NCBI RefSeq assembly: GCF_014698795.1
Contig: NZ_JACJTR010000002.1
Span: 124,001 to 188,000, forward strand
DNA: 64,000 nucleotides
Source of the DNA: Nostoc sp. FACHB-892
GTDB lineage: Bacteria > Cyanobacteriota > Cyanobacteriia > Cyanobacteriales > Nostocaceae
Direction: 5' to 3'
The translations under genes and the position numbers were made by a program. Below are positions 44,857 through 54,172 of this stretch, piece after piece; positions within the stretch are counted from its first letter, which is position 1; the number at the start of each line of letters is the position of its first letter. Under the pieces are notes generated by a model. That model searched no databases. It was not told where the DNA came from and worked only from the letters and a program-made list of their open reading frames with translations.

Positions 44857-47800
44857 TTAGTTAGTAACTAGTTCGTCTGGCTTTTTTGCATTTGGCGATC
44901 GCAGCGATTTACGTCCAGAAAGATCGTACAGTAAACCCATAAGTGCGGGTACAACAGTAGGAGTTAAAATCGTCGAAAAAGCCAGGCCGCCTGTTAAGAC
45001 AATGCCTAACCCCTGGTATAACTCTGAACCCTGGCCTGGTAAAACTGCTAACGGTAACATCCCCAATACACTAGTTCCAGCAGACATGAAAATCGCCCGT
45101 AAGCGATCACTTGTCGCATTATATAAAGATGCATCAAAATCTTCACCTGCTTGCTGGAGTTGCAAGGCGCGATCAACTAGTAGAATCGCGTTGTTAACAA
45201 CCACACCTGTAAGGATCACAAATCCTAAGGCTGTAATCATATCCAATGCCACATTCATTCCCGGAATCATGTTGGCAATTACTAGGCTCAATAGTGCGCC
45301 ACTCATACCCATGGGCACTGTTGCCATAATCACCACTGGGTACAGGAAGGAGCGATACAACGCCACCAGTAACAAGTAAGTAATCAAAATTGAAAATGCA
45401 AATGCAGCAGCTAATTGACCAACGGTTGTTGCCAACTGATCTGCTGAACCTGACAGTTCTAGCCGATAGCCTGTTGGTAAGCTGGCACGCAGAGGATTCA
45501 GAATTTCTTCTTCGGTACGTTCTACTAGCGTAGCAAGAGGGGCATCAGGTGCAAGGGAAACGGTGAGGCTAATTGAGCGCTCTAAATCAACGTGGTTAAT
45601 GGCATCGGCTCCCGTTGTTTCACGAACTTCGGCAATATCACCGAGTTGCACTTGTCGTCCTTGTGCATATAAAGGCAATTGGCGTAGCTGCTCTGGCGTT
45701 TCCACAGCAGTATTTTGTAGTTCCACTGAGACATCTAATTCTTCTTTGCCATCAATGTAATCGGAGGCAACTCGACCACCCAATGCTGCTTCTACCATCG
45801 AACCAATTTCCGCTTCCGAAAGTCCTACTTCCGCGATGCGTTCGCGGTTGGGAATCACTTGTAATTCACCTGCACCCAATACAAAGTTTGAGCGTACATT
45901 TTGAACCCCTGCAAGCGATCGCAATTTCCCGGTAATTTGCTTTTCTAAATCACCAATCTGATTTAAGTCAGCCCCAACAATATCCACTTCAAATTCTTTA
46001 CCCGGATCGCGGAATATAGAAATCCGTGTTGGGATGACAAAGCGGTATCCAGCAAAGTTACTGCTTTGGGCACGTAACCGATCTACCATATCAGCTAGTC
46101 CCGTAGTCGTGGCAAATTCTGGTTTTAAGATAGTTGCAATACCTCGCAGCGCCCCTGGACGGTCAACATACATGATGCGCTCAACTTCTGGTTGCGATCG
46201 CAGAAATTTTTGCACAGATTCAGATTGCCGAATCGCTTCTGGGATACTGGTTCCCGGCAAAGGTTCCGCCCGCAAAACAACTAAGTTACGATTGCCTTCG
46301 GGTAGATAATCGGCAGGTGGTAAGAGAAGAATACTAGTTAAGAGTAAAACAACAGGAATCGACAGCACAATTAACCTACGGCCAATACGCTTACGTCCTA
46401 GTGACCAACTAACAGTAGCGGCGAGAAAGTTTTCCAGTTTGCCTTGAAAATGACGAAACACCGCAGAGGTTTTAGCTACCATTCGCTCAAACCAATTACC
46501 GCCCCGATATTCACCACCCTGCATCATTTGCATGGCTTCTGATTGTTTGAGGAACAATCCCGATAGCATTGGGACTAAAGTTAATGCCGCAAATAGCGAG
46601 AATAGAGAAGAGGCAGAAAGAGCGATCGCCATATCGGTGTAGAGTTGCCCTGCTTCACCTGTCACCATTAACAGTGGTACAAAAACCACTATGTTGCTTA
46701 AGGTAGAACCAAGCATTGCCCCCCAAACTTCTTGCGTACCTTCAATGGCTGCCCGCATGGCACTTTTGCCTTGCTGCATATGGGTGAAGACATTCTCAAT
46801 CACAACGATCGAGTTATCTACAACCATACCCACAGAAAATGCTAGTCCAGCTAGACTAATGATGTTCAATGTGCGTCCCAATGCAGACATGACAATGAAC
46901 ACAATAATTGTACCGATAGGAATGGTGATTGCAACTACAGCAACAGTTCGCATTGAGCCAAGGAATAGAAGTAAGACGATAGTTGCTAGTAATGCTCCAC
47001 TGATCAAGTTCTCTCTAACGAAACTTACCGATTGATTAATGTACTCACTTTCGTCATAGTTGTAGACAAAGCGAATACCTTGGTTTTGCCGATCAAATTC
47101 AGTTTGCAGTGCAGCAATTTCCGCCCGAATGCCTTTAGCCACCTCTGGCACATTTGCCCCAATTTGCCGAATTACACCGACTGCTACCCCAGGCTTGCCG
47201 TTGAACACCAACGCACTATCTTGGGGTTTGCGTCCCATCTGTACTTTTGCTACATCTCGCAAGTAAACTGTGCCCGATTGGTCGCGTCGCAGCACAAACC
47301 CTTCAATTTGCGATAAATCTTGCGATCTGCTGATTGTGCGGACTCGATATTCGCGTCGTCCGAGAATTAATGGCCCACCCCGAATATCACGGTTGTTTTC
47401 TTGAAGAACTCTTACTACATCCCCAATTGCGAGGTTGCGATCGCTTAATGCTTTCGGATCAACCTTCACCTCGACTTCTCGTTCTTGTCCACCCACTAAC
47501 AAAAACTGCCCAGTTCCCTCGACTCGCCGCAAACGAGGAATCACTACTTCGTCTGCTAAGTCCCGATAACGGTCTGCATCTGGTTGAAATCCTTCTTTGG
47601 TATCAAACGGAATCCACATCATCGGTGAACTGTTACCACCCACCAGTTCTACATTCGATTCCTGCGCTTCTGGTGGCAAGCTTTCCACCTGTTGCAAGCG
47701 GTTGAGAACATCTATCATCCGTTCTCTAGCGTTAGCATCCTGAGCAAATTCTAAGGTAATGCTGCTGCGTCCAGCACGAGAAGTACTGCTAATTTCTTGG

Positions 47801-48030
47801 ACACCTAGCACCTCTTGCATCTGTTCTTCAATGGGGCGGGTAATCAGGTCTTCTACTTCTGTTGGCCCTGCGCCGGGATAGGTAGTTGTGATCGTAATTT
47901 CAGGGCGATCGCCTCCTGGTTGCAATTCTAGGGGTAAGTTTAGTAGAGAGAATACCCCGAACATTGCTAGCAAGCAAAACAAAACAAAAGTTCCATGTCG
48001 CCAACGAACGGCGGTTTCAATAAAATTCAT
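44857..48030 (-). CDS. RND-type efflux pump, inner-membrane permease
   Basis: Protein of 1057 residues with the AcrB/MexB plan: two halves, each with one plus five membrane helices and a large periplasmic loop. Features: 'PEITITTTYPGAGPTEVEDL', 'RPIEEQMQEVLGVQEISSTS', helix 4 'GLAFSVGMVVDNSIVVIENV' with the acidic proton-relay Asp, and 'GFVILTGVVVNNAILLVD' in the second half. It pumps drugs, metals or metabolites out using the proton gradient. Family (HAE versus HME) cannot be fixed; the divergent two-component genes recall metal-responsive pumps. The adaptor gene lies upstream on the same strand, separated by ~370 bases that include a MITE. Confidence 0.92.
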   Translation of the reverse strand: MNFIETAVRWRHGTFVLFCLLAMFGVFSLLNLPLELQPGGDRPEITITTTYPGAGPTEVEDLITRPIEEQMQEVLGVQEISSTSRAGRSSITLEFAQDANARERMIDVLNRLQQVESLPPEAQESNVELVGGNSSPMMWIPFDTKEGFQPDADRYRDLADEVVIPRLRRVEGTGQFLLVGGQEREVEVKVDPKALSDRNLAIGDVVRVLQENNRDIRGGPLILGRREYRVRTISRSQDLSQIEGFVLRRDQSGTVYLRDVAKVQMGRKPQDSALVFNGKPGVAVGVIRQIGANVPEVAKGIRAEIAALQTEFDRQNQGIRFVYNYDESEYINQSVSFVRENLISGALLATIVLLLFLGSMRTVAVVAITIPIGTIIVFIVMSALGRTLNIISLAGLAFSVGMVVDNSIVVIENVFTHMQQGKSAMRAAIEGTQEVWGAMLGSTLSNIVVFVPLLMVTGEAGQLYTDMAIALSASSLFSLFAALTLVPMLSGLFLKQSEAMQMMQGGEYRGGNWFERMVAKTSAVFRHFQGKLENFLAATVSWSLGRKRIGRRLIVLSIPVVLLLTSILLLPPADYLPEGNRNLVVLRAEPLPGTSIPEAIRQSESVQKFLRSQPEVERIMYVDRPGALRGIATILKPEFATTTGLADMVDRLRAQSSNFAGYRFVIPTRISIFRDPGKEFEVDIVGADLNQIGDLEKQITGKLRSLAGVQNVRSNFVLGAGELQVIPNRERIAEVGLSEAEIGSMVEAALGGRVASDYIDGKEELDVSVELQNTAVETPEQLRQLPLYAQGRQVQLGDIAEVRETTGADAINHVDLERSISLTVSLAPDAPLATLVERTEEEILNPLRASLPTGYRLELSGSADQLATTVGQLAAAFAFSILITYLLLVALYRSFLYPVVIMATVPMGMSGALLSLVIANMIPGMNVALDMITALGFVILTGVVVNNAILLVDRALQLQQAGEDFDASLYNATSDRLRAIFMSAGTSVLGMLPLAVLPGQGSELYQGLGIVLTGGLAFSTILTPTVVPALMGLLYDLSGRKSLRSPNAKKPDELVTN

Positions 48031-48397
48031 ATTAATTCGTAATTGAGAAAGTCATATTTAAAATGCAATACGGTTCAGTTAATGCTTCACTATTTGTTAA
48101 AGTAAATTTTTTAACGTAGACGCATTCGCGCAGCGTCTCGTCAGAGAAGAACGCGAAGAAAGAAATTCCTAACTGAACTGTATTAATTTAAACTGGGTTT
48201 CCAGTATTTTGAAGAAGGAAAGGCTAAAGGAGAAAGAGATGATTCTTCCTCTTTAACCGACTTCTGCAAGAAGTCTATGGAAGTGTGGTGCAACCTATGT
48301 TTTAACAAGAGAGGTAGGACGATTTGGTGGACTGGAATTAGACTGGGTTGAAGCCTCATCTAAATTACAACCTCCTGCCTTCTGCCTCCTGCCTCCT
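48031..48397. other. Gap between adaptor and pump genes
   Basis: Holds a MITE-like element (48067-48184) and a CTGCCTC heptad run (~48368-48400) directly after the adaptor stop. No gene. Confidence 0.6.
48067..48184. mobile_element. MITE-like element with 15-bp inverted ends
   Basis: AATACGGTTCAGTTA (48067-48081) and TAACTGAACTGTATT (48170-48184) are inverted repeats with one mismatch, bounding 118 bp. An inner GACGC...GCGTC hairpin is present. No coding capacity. Confidence 0.7.
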
Positions 48398-49747
48398 TCA
48401 GGTTGGATCAACTATCTTTACAGGCGCACCATCTTGCAATCCATCACCACCACGTAACACAACGCGTTGACCTGTACGTAAGTTGGGATGATAAATTGCG
48501 ACATTTTTACCCATATCAGAAACCATCTCGACTGGAATTTGTTTAGCTTTGCCATCTGCAACTGCAAAAACTAACCACTCGTTTTGCCTTCTGGTTAATG
48601 CATCTCGTGATACTACAAAGCTAGAGCGATTCGAGGGCATATTTAAGTTGCCTGCGATCGCCATTCCTGGTATTAATCCTGATGGTGGCTTGTTAATTTG
48701 GACACGCACACGCTGGCGACGAGAAGCAGTCTCAGCAGAAGGTACTACAGCAGTGATCGTGGCACGTTGTTTCCATTGCGGGAGAGCGCGAGTTGTGAGA
48801 TCGATTGTCATCCCTGGGGTAACTTTACCACTGAGTTCTTCGGGTAACTCTAGGAAAATATCGAAGCGATCGCCTGCTACCAAGGTGACAATTTGACCAG
48901 AACTTTGTACCAAATCACCGTTACTGATATGGCGAGTCTGCACTATACCCGATTCTGATGCCAAAATTCGAGTTCGCTGCCGCGCTAATTCTGCTTGAGC
49001 TAAGGTGGCTTTTGCTGCTTCTACATTTGCTCGTTGAGCGGCAATTTCTTCTTGAATCGGCCCAGCTTTCGCTTCAGCAAGTTCTGCCTCGGCTTCTAGA
49101 CGTTCTCCTTGGATGTTAGCTAATTGTGCTTGGGCTTCCACTAACAATCTTTGAGATAAAGCACCCTCTTTAACAAGATTGCTAGTACGTTTCAAGTTAT
49201 CTTGTGCTTCCAGTTCTCGCGCCTTAGCAGATGTGACAGCCGCTTGCCGTTGAGCAATGATTTCAGGACGAGTACCAACTTCCAAACGTGCCAGATTACT
49301 TCGTTGTTGTGCCAGTTGCGCTCGTGCTTGGCTAATTGCCAATTGCTGATCGGTATCATCCAGTAAAGCGATCGCCATTCCTACTTTCACGCGATCGCCT
49401 GGTTGCACTGAAATTTGTTTGACAATTCCACTAGTTTGAGCGCGGATTGTTGATTGCTGAGTGGCTTCTACTTGTCCCAACAACTGGACACTTCTTGTAG
49501 CACTTCCAGTTGCCAGAGAGATTGTTTCAATTGGTTTTGGAGGTGGTCCTTGCTGTTGTGCAACAGAAGAACGTGGTGCGCCACCAGGAGCGAACATCCG
49601 CCAGAGGATAATGCCACCAGTTGCCAGAAATAGAATCAGTAATCTCCAGAACCAAGGTTTACCCGAACGAGTAGGTGGTAACTCAGAAGGCACAGAACTA
49701 TCTGATTGGGTTTCAACCGTTGAAACTTGATTTTCAGAAGTATCCAT
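48398..49747 (-). CDS. RND efflux periplasmic adaptor (HlyD/MFP family)
   Basis: Protein of 449 residues. One N-terminal membrane helix (FWRLLILFLATGGIILWRMF) is preceded by a disordered stretch. The lipoyl half-motif 'TIRAQTSGIVKQISVQPGD' and its partner 'RILASESGIVQTRHISNGD' flank a coiled-coil hairpin (~125-255, 'QLAISQARAQLAQQRSNLAR', 'LAEAKAGPIQEEIAAQRANV'). Beta-barrel and membrane-proximal domains follow. It links the pump to an outer-membrane channel, whose gene is not in the window. Located upstream of the pump gene on the same strand. Confidence 0.92.
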   Translation of the reverse strand: MDTSENQVSTVETQSDSSVPSELPPTRSGKPWFWRLLILFLATGGIILWRMFAPGGAPRSSVAQQQGPPPKPIETISLATGSATRSVQLLGQVEATQQSTIRAQTSGIVKQISVQPGDRVKVGMAIALLDDTDQQLAISQARAQLAQQRSNLARLEVGTRPEIIAQRQAAVTSAKARELEAQDNLKRTSNLVKEGALSQRLLVEAQAQLANIQGERLEAEAELAEAKAGPIQEEIAAQRANVEAAKATLAQAELARQRTRILASESGIVQTRHISNGDLVQSSGQIVTLVAGDRFDIFLELPEELSGKVTPGMTIDLTTRALPQWKQRATITAVVPSAETASRRQRVRVQINKPPSGLIPGMAIAGNLNMPSNRSSFVVSRDALTRRQNEWLVFAVADGKAKQIPVEMVSDMGKNVAIYHPNLRTGQRVVLRGGDGLQDGAPVKIVDPT

Positions 49748-49924
49748 AGCAATTAATGGTGGGCTACTGAGGGTTAAGGTCTAAAGATTAACCTTTGAAA
49801 GTGAACAATGAATAGTCAAATGTTCGCTATCAACAATCAATTATTTAGATAAAAGTAAAATTACGTTACTTTTCTTGTAGTTTATTGGATAAATATGACA
49901 GAGAAATGTCAAGGTTAGTGAGTG

Positions 49925-50314
49925 TCATTTGTCATTCGACTCAACTATTAGTTCTTTAACGCGATCGCGTGGTAAGCCTAACTCCTGACTAAGAGCAGTT
50001 TCAAGTTTACTTATATCAGTTATTGGAAATTCAAATACTATCTTTGTAAGAACTGAGTTATTGGTTTTAACGTTAACCCGTGAAATTCCTTTTTCAGGGA
50101 GAACTTCGACCTTGATCGCTACTATCCTTTTCATAATCTGTCGTGCCGATTGAGTATCTGCTAGCAGATATTTTTTGGTGAGATTGGAGCGACTTAAAAT
50201 CCGATCTCCTACAAAGCCACTCCCCAGCCAAAAAACTAACCCAATTAACGGCAAGGACAACCAAAACACAAAGCCTAACGATCGCAACACTGGAAAAAGT
50301 TGGAGTTGCTGCAT
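49925..50314 (-). CDS. Small membrane-anchored protein next to a two-component system
   Basis: Protein of 129 residues. After a short N-terminal part comes one membrane helix (LGFVFWLSLPLIGLVFWLGS), then a ~95-residue soluble domain with alternating strands ('RIVAIKVEVLPEKGISRVNV', 'TKIVFEFPITDISKLETAL') and a C-terminal helix. The family is not recognised. It is divergent from the response regulator (100 bases) and on the same strand as the efflux genes, so it may belong to that module, perhaps as a periplasmic accessory (inference). Confidence 0.7.
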   Translation of the reverse strand: MQQLQLFPVLRSLGFVFWLSLPLIGLVFWLGSGFVGDRILSRSNLTKKYLLADTQSARQIMKRIVAIKVEVLPEKGISRVNVKTNNSVLTKIVFEFPITDISKLETALSQELGLPRDRVKELIVESNDK

Positions 50315-50413
50315 GGAATATATAGGGTTGAGTGTTTACGTCACTTTTGTGTCATCCTCTTAGCTTAATCTTAAAATTAGAAAGCAAAAATTACGGCAAC
50401 CTGAGCAAATGGG

Positions 50414-51091
50414 ATGTTAATCTTACTAGTCGAAGATGACCCATCACAATTAGAGCCACTGCGGGCAGCCTTATTAAAGGTGGGACATACAGTTGATGCG
50501 ATCGCTGATGGAGAAACAGCACAGTGGTATGCCTTTCGCAAAGACTATGACTTGCTGATTCTAGATTGGATGTTGCCTAAAGTGAGTGGCGTAGAATTGT
50601 GTCAAGTATATCGACGGGCAGGTAAGCTGGCTCCTGTATTGATGCTGACAGCGAAAGACACGATTTTAGATAAGGTAATGGGTTTAGATGCTGGAGCCGA
50701 TGATTACTTAGTAAAGCCTGTGGATGTTCTAGAGTTATTGGCACGAGTCCGGGCGCTAGGACGGCGATCGCCTATGTGGCAAGGAGATATACTTAGCTTG
50801 GGCGATTTGGAACTTCATTTATCCACTTTGACGCTCGAACTTGGTTCGTTGACAACTCAACTTTCTAGCCGGGAGTTTCAATTGATGGAGTATTTAATGC
50901 GTCATCCCCGCCAGGTCTTATCTCATAACCAGATTGAGCAAGCTCTTTGGAGCTGCGGAGAGGAACCAGAAAGTAACGCGGTTACTACCTTGGTTCGCCG
51001 CCTGCGCCAGCGCCTACAGACTATTGGTGTCAAAGATTGGATAGAAACAGTGCATCGCATGGGCTATCGAATAAATCCACCAAATTTGTGA
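50414..51091 (+). CDS. OmpR-family response regulator (RppA/NrsR-like)
   Basis: Protein of 225 residues. Receiver: 'LLVEDDPSQLEPLRAALLKV', phospho-acceptor Asp51 in 'YDLLILDWMLPKVSGV', and Lys in 'DDYLVKPVDVLELLARVRAL'. Winged helix: 'LSSREFQLMEYLMRHPRQVL', 'SNAVTTLVRRLRQRL' and the ending 'WIETVHRMGYRINPP'. The N-terminus closely resembles RppA/NrsR proteins as I remember them, which in Synechocystis respond to redox or nickel and control efflux genes. Here it is followed after ~75 bases by its kinase and faces RND efflux genes. Confidence 0.88.
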   Translation: MLILLVEDDPSQLEPLRAALLKVGHTVDAIADGETAQWYAFRKDYDLLILDWMLPKVSGVELCQVYRRAGKLAPVLMLTAKDTILDKVMGLDAGADDYLVKPVDVLELLARVRALGRRSPMWQGDILSLGDLELHLSTLTLELGSLTTQLSSREFQLMEYLMRHPRQVLSHNQIEQALWSCGEEPESNAVTTLVRRLRQRLQTIGVKDWIETVHRMGYRINPPNL

Positions 51092-51135
51092 AGGGATGAG
51101 GGGGATGAGGGAGGGATAAAAATTAATAACCAGTG

Positions 51136-51170
51136 CCCAATGACAAATGATAAATGACCAATGACAAATG
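51136..51170. repeat. STRR: AATGACC/AATGACA heptads before the kinase start
   Basis: Five units fill the gap between response regulator and kinase and reach into the kinase start codon at 51168. Confidence 0.8.
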
Positions 51171-52442
51171 TTTGATCATAGCCGTCGTAATCTTGCTCAC
51201 TGGTTTGCCCTGTCAATGGGTGGAATTTTGTTCGCTTTTGCAGGGGTGGGCTATTGTCTGAGTGTAGAAGAACAATTGCGGGTTTTTGACGACGAACTAT
51301 TTTCACAAAGTAAAGCCTTTGCTATTAAAACCCAATACTCACTTTATCAAAGTCAATGGCAAAATCAGCACAGCCAGACTCCTGTAGAAAGCGGTGTATC
51401 GTTGAATGGCGGGCTAATCTACGCACGGTGGTATAACTCCAATAAACAACTTTTACAGTTTATCGGTTCATCGGGTGGTAAACAGTTGAGCGCAAAACCT
51501 GGATTTCAAACGTTAGAAGTACCAATAGGCTCAGAGTCATCTAGTACAAAAACCTGGATTCGCCAAGTTACACTTCCTGTTTTGGAAGGTAAGGTACTGA
51601 TTGGTTACTTCCAAACAGCAACTCCAATGAACTCTCTACGCATTGGACTGAACCAAGCCCGCTTGTTTCTGACTTTCGGGGTTCCCGTAACCTTTGGTGT
51701 AATAGGTATCACAGGTTGGTTTTTGGTTGGATTGGCAATGCGACCAAGCCTTCGTGCTTATCAACAATTGCAGCGATTTACAGCAGATGCTTCTCATGAA
51801 CTACGCACACCCGTTGCTACGGTATTGAGCAATGCTCAAGTTGCCCTGATGCCTCCCGAAGACCCCTTGGAGCAAAGATTGCGGTTGCAAAATATCGTCC
51901 GAACTGCTAAGTCCATGAGTACGCTGATCAATGATCTGCTTTTTTTGTCGCGTTATGATGGCTCGCTTGCAGAAACCGTATTAAAATCCGTTGATTTGTG
52001 TGAAATATTGCGATCGCTTGCTCAGGAGTTCGCAGCCCTTGCTCCTGCCCAAAGTCTCAATTTCAATGCTCACCTTCCAGAGCATCCGATCATTTTAAAA
52101 GCCGATGCTAATTTGCTCAAACAAGCTGTAATTAATCTACTGACTAATGCCTTCAAGTACACACCAGCAAACGGTAAGGTACAATTACATCTTTTTATCC
52201 AGTCTCACTGCGCGGTAATTCAGGTCAAAGATAACGGGATTGGTATTCCATCCACCGATTTGCCACATATATTTGATCGTTTTTACCGTGTAGATACTAT
52301 CCGATCTCGGCAAACAGGCGGCTTTGGACTCGGACTTGCGATCGCTCAACAAATTGTACAGCGATACGGAGGGCAAATTAATGTAAATAGTATACTAGGT
52401 CAAGGCTCCACATTTCAAATTAGCCTTCCTCTGAAACTTTGA
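51168..52442 (+). CDS. Membrane sensor histidine kinase
   Basis: Protein of 424 residues. Membrane helix 1 (~12-32) and helix 2 (~167-189) flank a ~130-residue periplasmic sensor domain. HisKA follows with His210 in 'FTADASHELRTPVATVLSNA', and then HATPase with 'VINLLTNAFKYTPANGKVQL', 'VKDNGIGIPSTDLPHIFDRF' and 'GGFGLGLAIAQQIV'. Partner of the preceding response regulator. The sensor domain has no metal-binding Cys or His cluster that I can see, so the signal is open. No HAMP-like linker of full length is obvious between helix 2 and HisKA. Confidence 0.92.
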   Translation: MFDHSRRNLAHWFALSMGGILFAFAGVGYCLSVEEQLRVFDDELFSQSKAFAIKTQYSLYQSQWQNQHSQTPVESGVSLNGGLIYARWYNSNKQLLQFIGSSGGKQLSAKPGFQTLEVPIGSESSSTKTWIRQVTLPVLEGKVLIGYFQTATPMNSLRIGLNQARLFLTFGVPVTFGVIGITGWFLVGLAMRPSLRAYQQLQRFTADASHELRTPVATVLSNAQVALMPPEDPLEQRLRLQNIVRTAKSMSTLINDLLFLSRYDGSLAETVLKSVDLCEILRSLAQEFAALAPAQSLNFNAHLPEHPIILKADANLLKQAVINLLTNAFKYTPANGKVQLHLFIQSHCAVIQVKDNGIGIPSTDLPHIFDRFYRVDTIRSRQTGGFGLGLAIAQQIVQRYGGQINVNSILGQGSTFQISLPLKL

Positions 52443-52450
52443 TTCTGGCT

Positions 52451-52473
52451 GACTTCGGCTACGTTGAGCGACC
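52451..52473. repeat. Dispersed repeat copy (GACTTCGGCTACGTTGAGCG)
   Basis: Diverged copy of the family at 14890-14940 and 27420-27442, placed just after the kinase stop. Confidence 0.65.
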
Positions 52474-52498
52474 TCCTGAATTCTAGCTTCTGAATTCT

Positions 52499-53767
52499 TC
52501 AACTATTGCGATCGCGTTCTAAATCATCAATCACTTTTTGCAAATACCACTCCTCTGACATCCCAGGATAATAATTTTGCTTCTGCTGAATTAATCGTTC
52601 GGCAATTTCCCAATATCCCCCAACCATTCGCAAAAGTCGCTGACGTAGCAGGCTATCTTTTTGCTTTTTTGACTGTGGACTAAATTTTTGAATTTTTTCT
52701 AGGCTACTTAAGACTTGTTGATAATTTCTCCAATCTTCTTGTTCACAAAAAATACTCGCCGCTCGTTGATAATCTTCCAGAGCATTTTGTATTTCTTCTA
52801 TGCAAGTATAAGCAATGCCGCGATTGTAGTAAGCTTGAGCATCATCAGGGTTTATTCGCAGCGCTTGAGTATAATCTTTAATTGCACCAAGATAGTTACT
52901 TATTGCCCGATAGGCATTGCCTCTAGCAATATAGATTAAAGGATCTTCGGGTTGCATCTGGAGTGCTTGGTTAAAATCCGCGATCGCACCTTGATGATCT
53001 CCCAATACAGAACGCGCTTTACCTCGGTTGCGATAAACAATAGCATCTTGAAAATTTAGTCCCAATGCTTGATTAAAATCAGCGATCGCTTCTCGATAAT
53101 TCCCCATTTTGCAACGTACAACCCCACGGCAGCAGTAAGCTTGGGCATCTTGTGGATCGGCCTTTAATACCCAGTTTAAATCTGCTAGCGCCTCTTGCGT
53201 ATCTCCCTTTTCAGCCTTTTCTAATAATTGTGTGAAATATTCCTTTGTGGATAAAATTGGTGCATTTGTGGAACCCGATTGCTCAACGGCAGGTTTTTCT
53301 GGAGATTGTAGCTGTTTAATCTTTTCCAGACAAAGGCGACAATTTTCTTTATCCTGTTGCTCTAGATATAATTGTGCAGCTTTTTTAAAGTTAGCGATCG
53401 CGTCTTGAATAGAACCCTGTTTGCGCCGCACTATCCCCCGCAAATTATAAGCAGGAGCATAATTGAGATTGAGACGAATAGCGCGTTCAACATCGTCTAG
53501 CGCCCCCGGTAAATTTTTCAGCGCCATCCTAGCCAATCCGCGACAATAATATGCTTCTACACTCTCAGGATTAAGTTTCAGCGCTTCGGTATAATCTGAA
53601 ACAGCTTTAAGGATTGCTCCTGAATCATAATGTGCCAAACCCCGTTGCAAGTAAGCTTCGGTAAAGTAAGGTGTCAATTGTAAAGCATGATTAAATTCCT
53701 CAATTGCTCCAGCGTAGTCTTTTCGCCTAGCTTTTTCCAATCCTCTATTGTAAAATTCGTCATTCAT
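52499..53767 (-). CDS. Tetratricopeptide-repeat protein
   Basis: Protein of 422 residues composed of about nine TPR units in two blocks. Examples: 'GAIEEFNHALQLTPYFTEAY', 'KAVSDYTEALKLNPESVEAY', 'EAIADFNQALGLNFQDAIVY' and 'GAIKDYTQALRINPDDAQAY'. A low-complexity linker (~150-185) splits the blocks. No signal peptide, so cytoplasmic. TPRs mediate protein contacts; the partner is unknown. The C-terminus ('LRMVGGYWEIAERLIQQK', 'WYLQKVIDDLERDRNS') is non-TPR. Convergent with the histidine kinase gene. Confidence 0.93.
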   Translation of the reverse strand: MNDEFYNRGLEKARRKDYAGAIEEFNHALQLTPYFTEAYLQRGLAHYDSGAILKAVSDYTEALKLNPESVEAYYCRGLARMALKNLPGALDDVERAIRLNLNYAPAYNLRGIVRRKQGSIQDAIANFKKAAQLYLEQQDKENCRLCLEKIKQLQSPEKPAVEQSGSTNAPILSTKEYFTQLLEKAEKGDTQEALADLNWVLKADPQDAQAYCCRGVVRCKMGNYREAIADFNQALGLNFQDAIVYRNRGKARSVLGDHQGAIADFNQALQMQPEDPLIYIARGNAYRAISNYLGAIKDYTQALRINPDDAQAYYNRGIAYTCIEEIQNALEDYQRAASIFCEQEDWRNYQQVLSSLEKIQKFSPQSKKQKDSLLRQRLLRMVGGYWEIAERLIQQKQNYYPGMSEEWYLQKVIDDLERDRNS

Positions 53768-54172
53768 GGCATTTGTTTGGTTGATTCAGTTAGTTAATAT
53801 TTTAATTATTCAGCGTGCCTTTGCTTCATTCTTGTGTATTGAAAAATGCATCAGGAAAAATCTGTGGTTACTCTGGACTTCTGCTTCCGGTTTGTGAAGA
53901 TATCGGACTAGCTAACAGGGCTAACGAGCAAACATATAATATTATTATTACTTACACATTTATTATATGTGGACTGGATACAGTTCCGATTCTAGGTAAT
54001 ATAACGATAGAAAAAATTATAGCTTTATTAATTTATATGCCAACTTTAGCCATCAAGTTAAATCAACCACTATCAGCACGATTATTTCCAATTACAAATA
54101 AAAAACTGGGGAAATGACTAGATTCAATTCCCCATATCTCGTAAATTGCAAAATATTTACAGTTAACTAGAA
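53768..54172. other. Intergenic; weak ORF only
   Basis: A plus-strand ORF at 53815-54117 (GTG start, two hydrophobic stretches) has no ribosome site and is not supported. A short TGGGGAA/TTCCCCA hairpin is at 54107-54134. Confidence 0.4.

Noticed and set aside
53815..54117. Plus-strand ORF of 100 aa with two hydrophobic segments
   Set aside because: GTG start without a ribosome site, odd N-terminus, no recognised family; alone in an AT-rich gap. Kept as intergenic.
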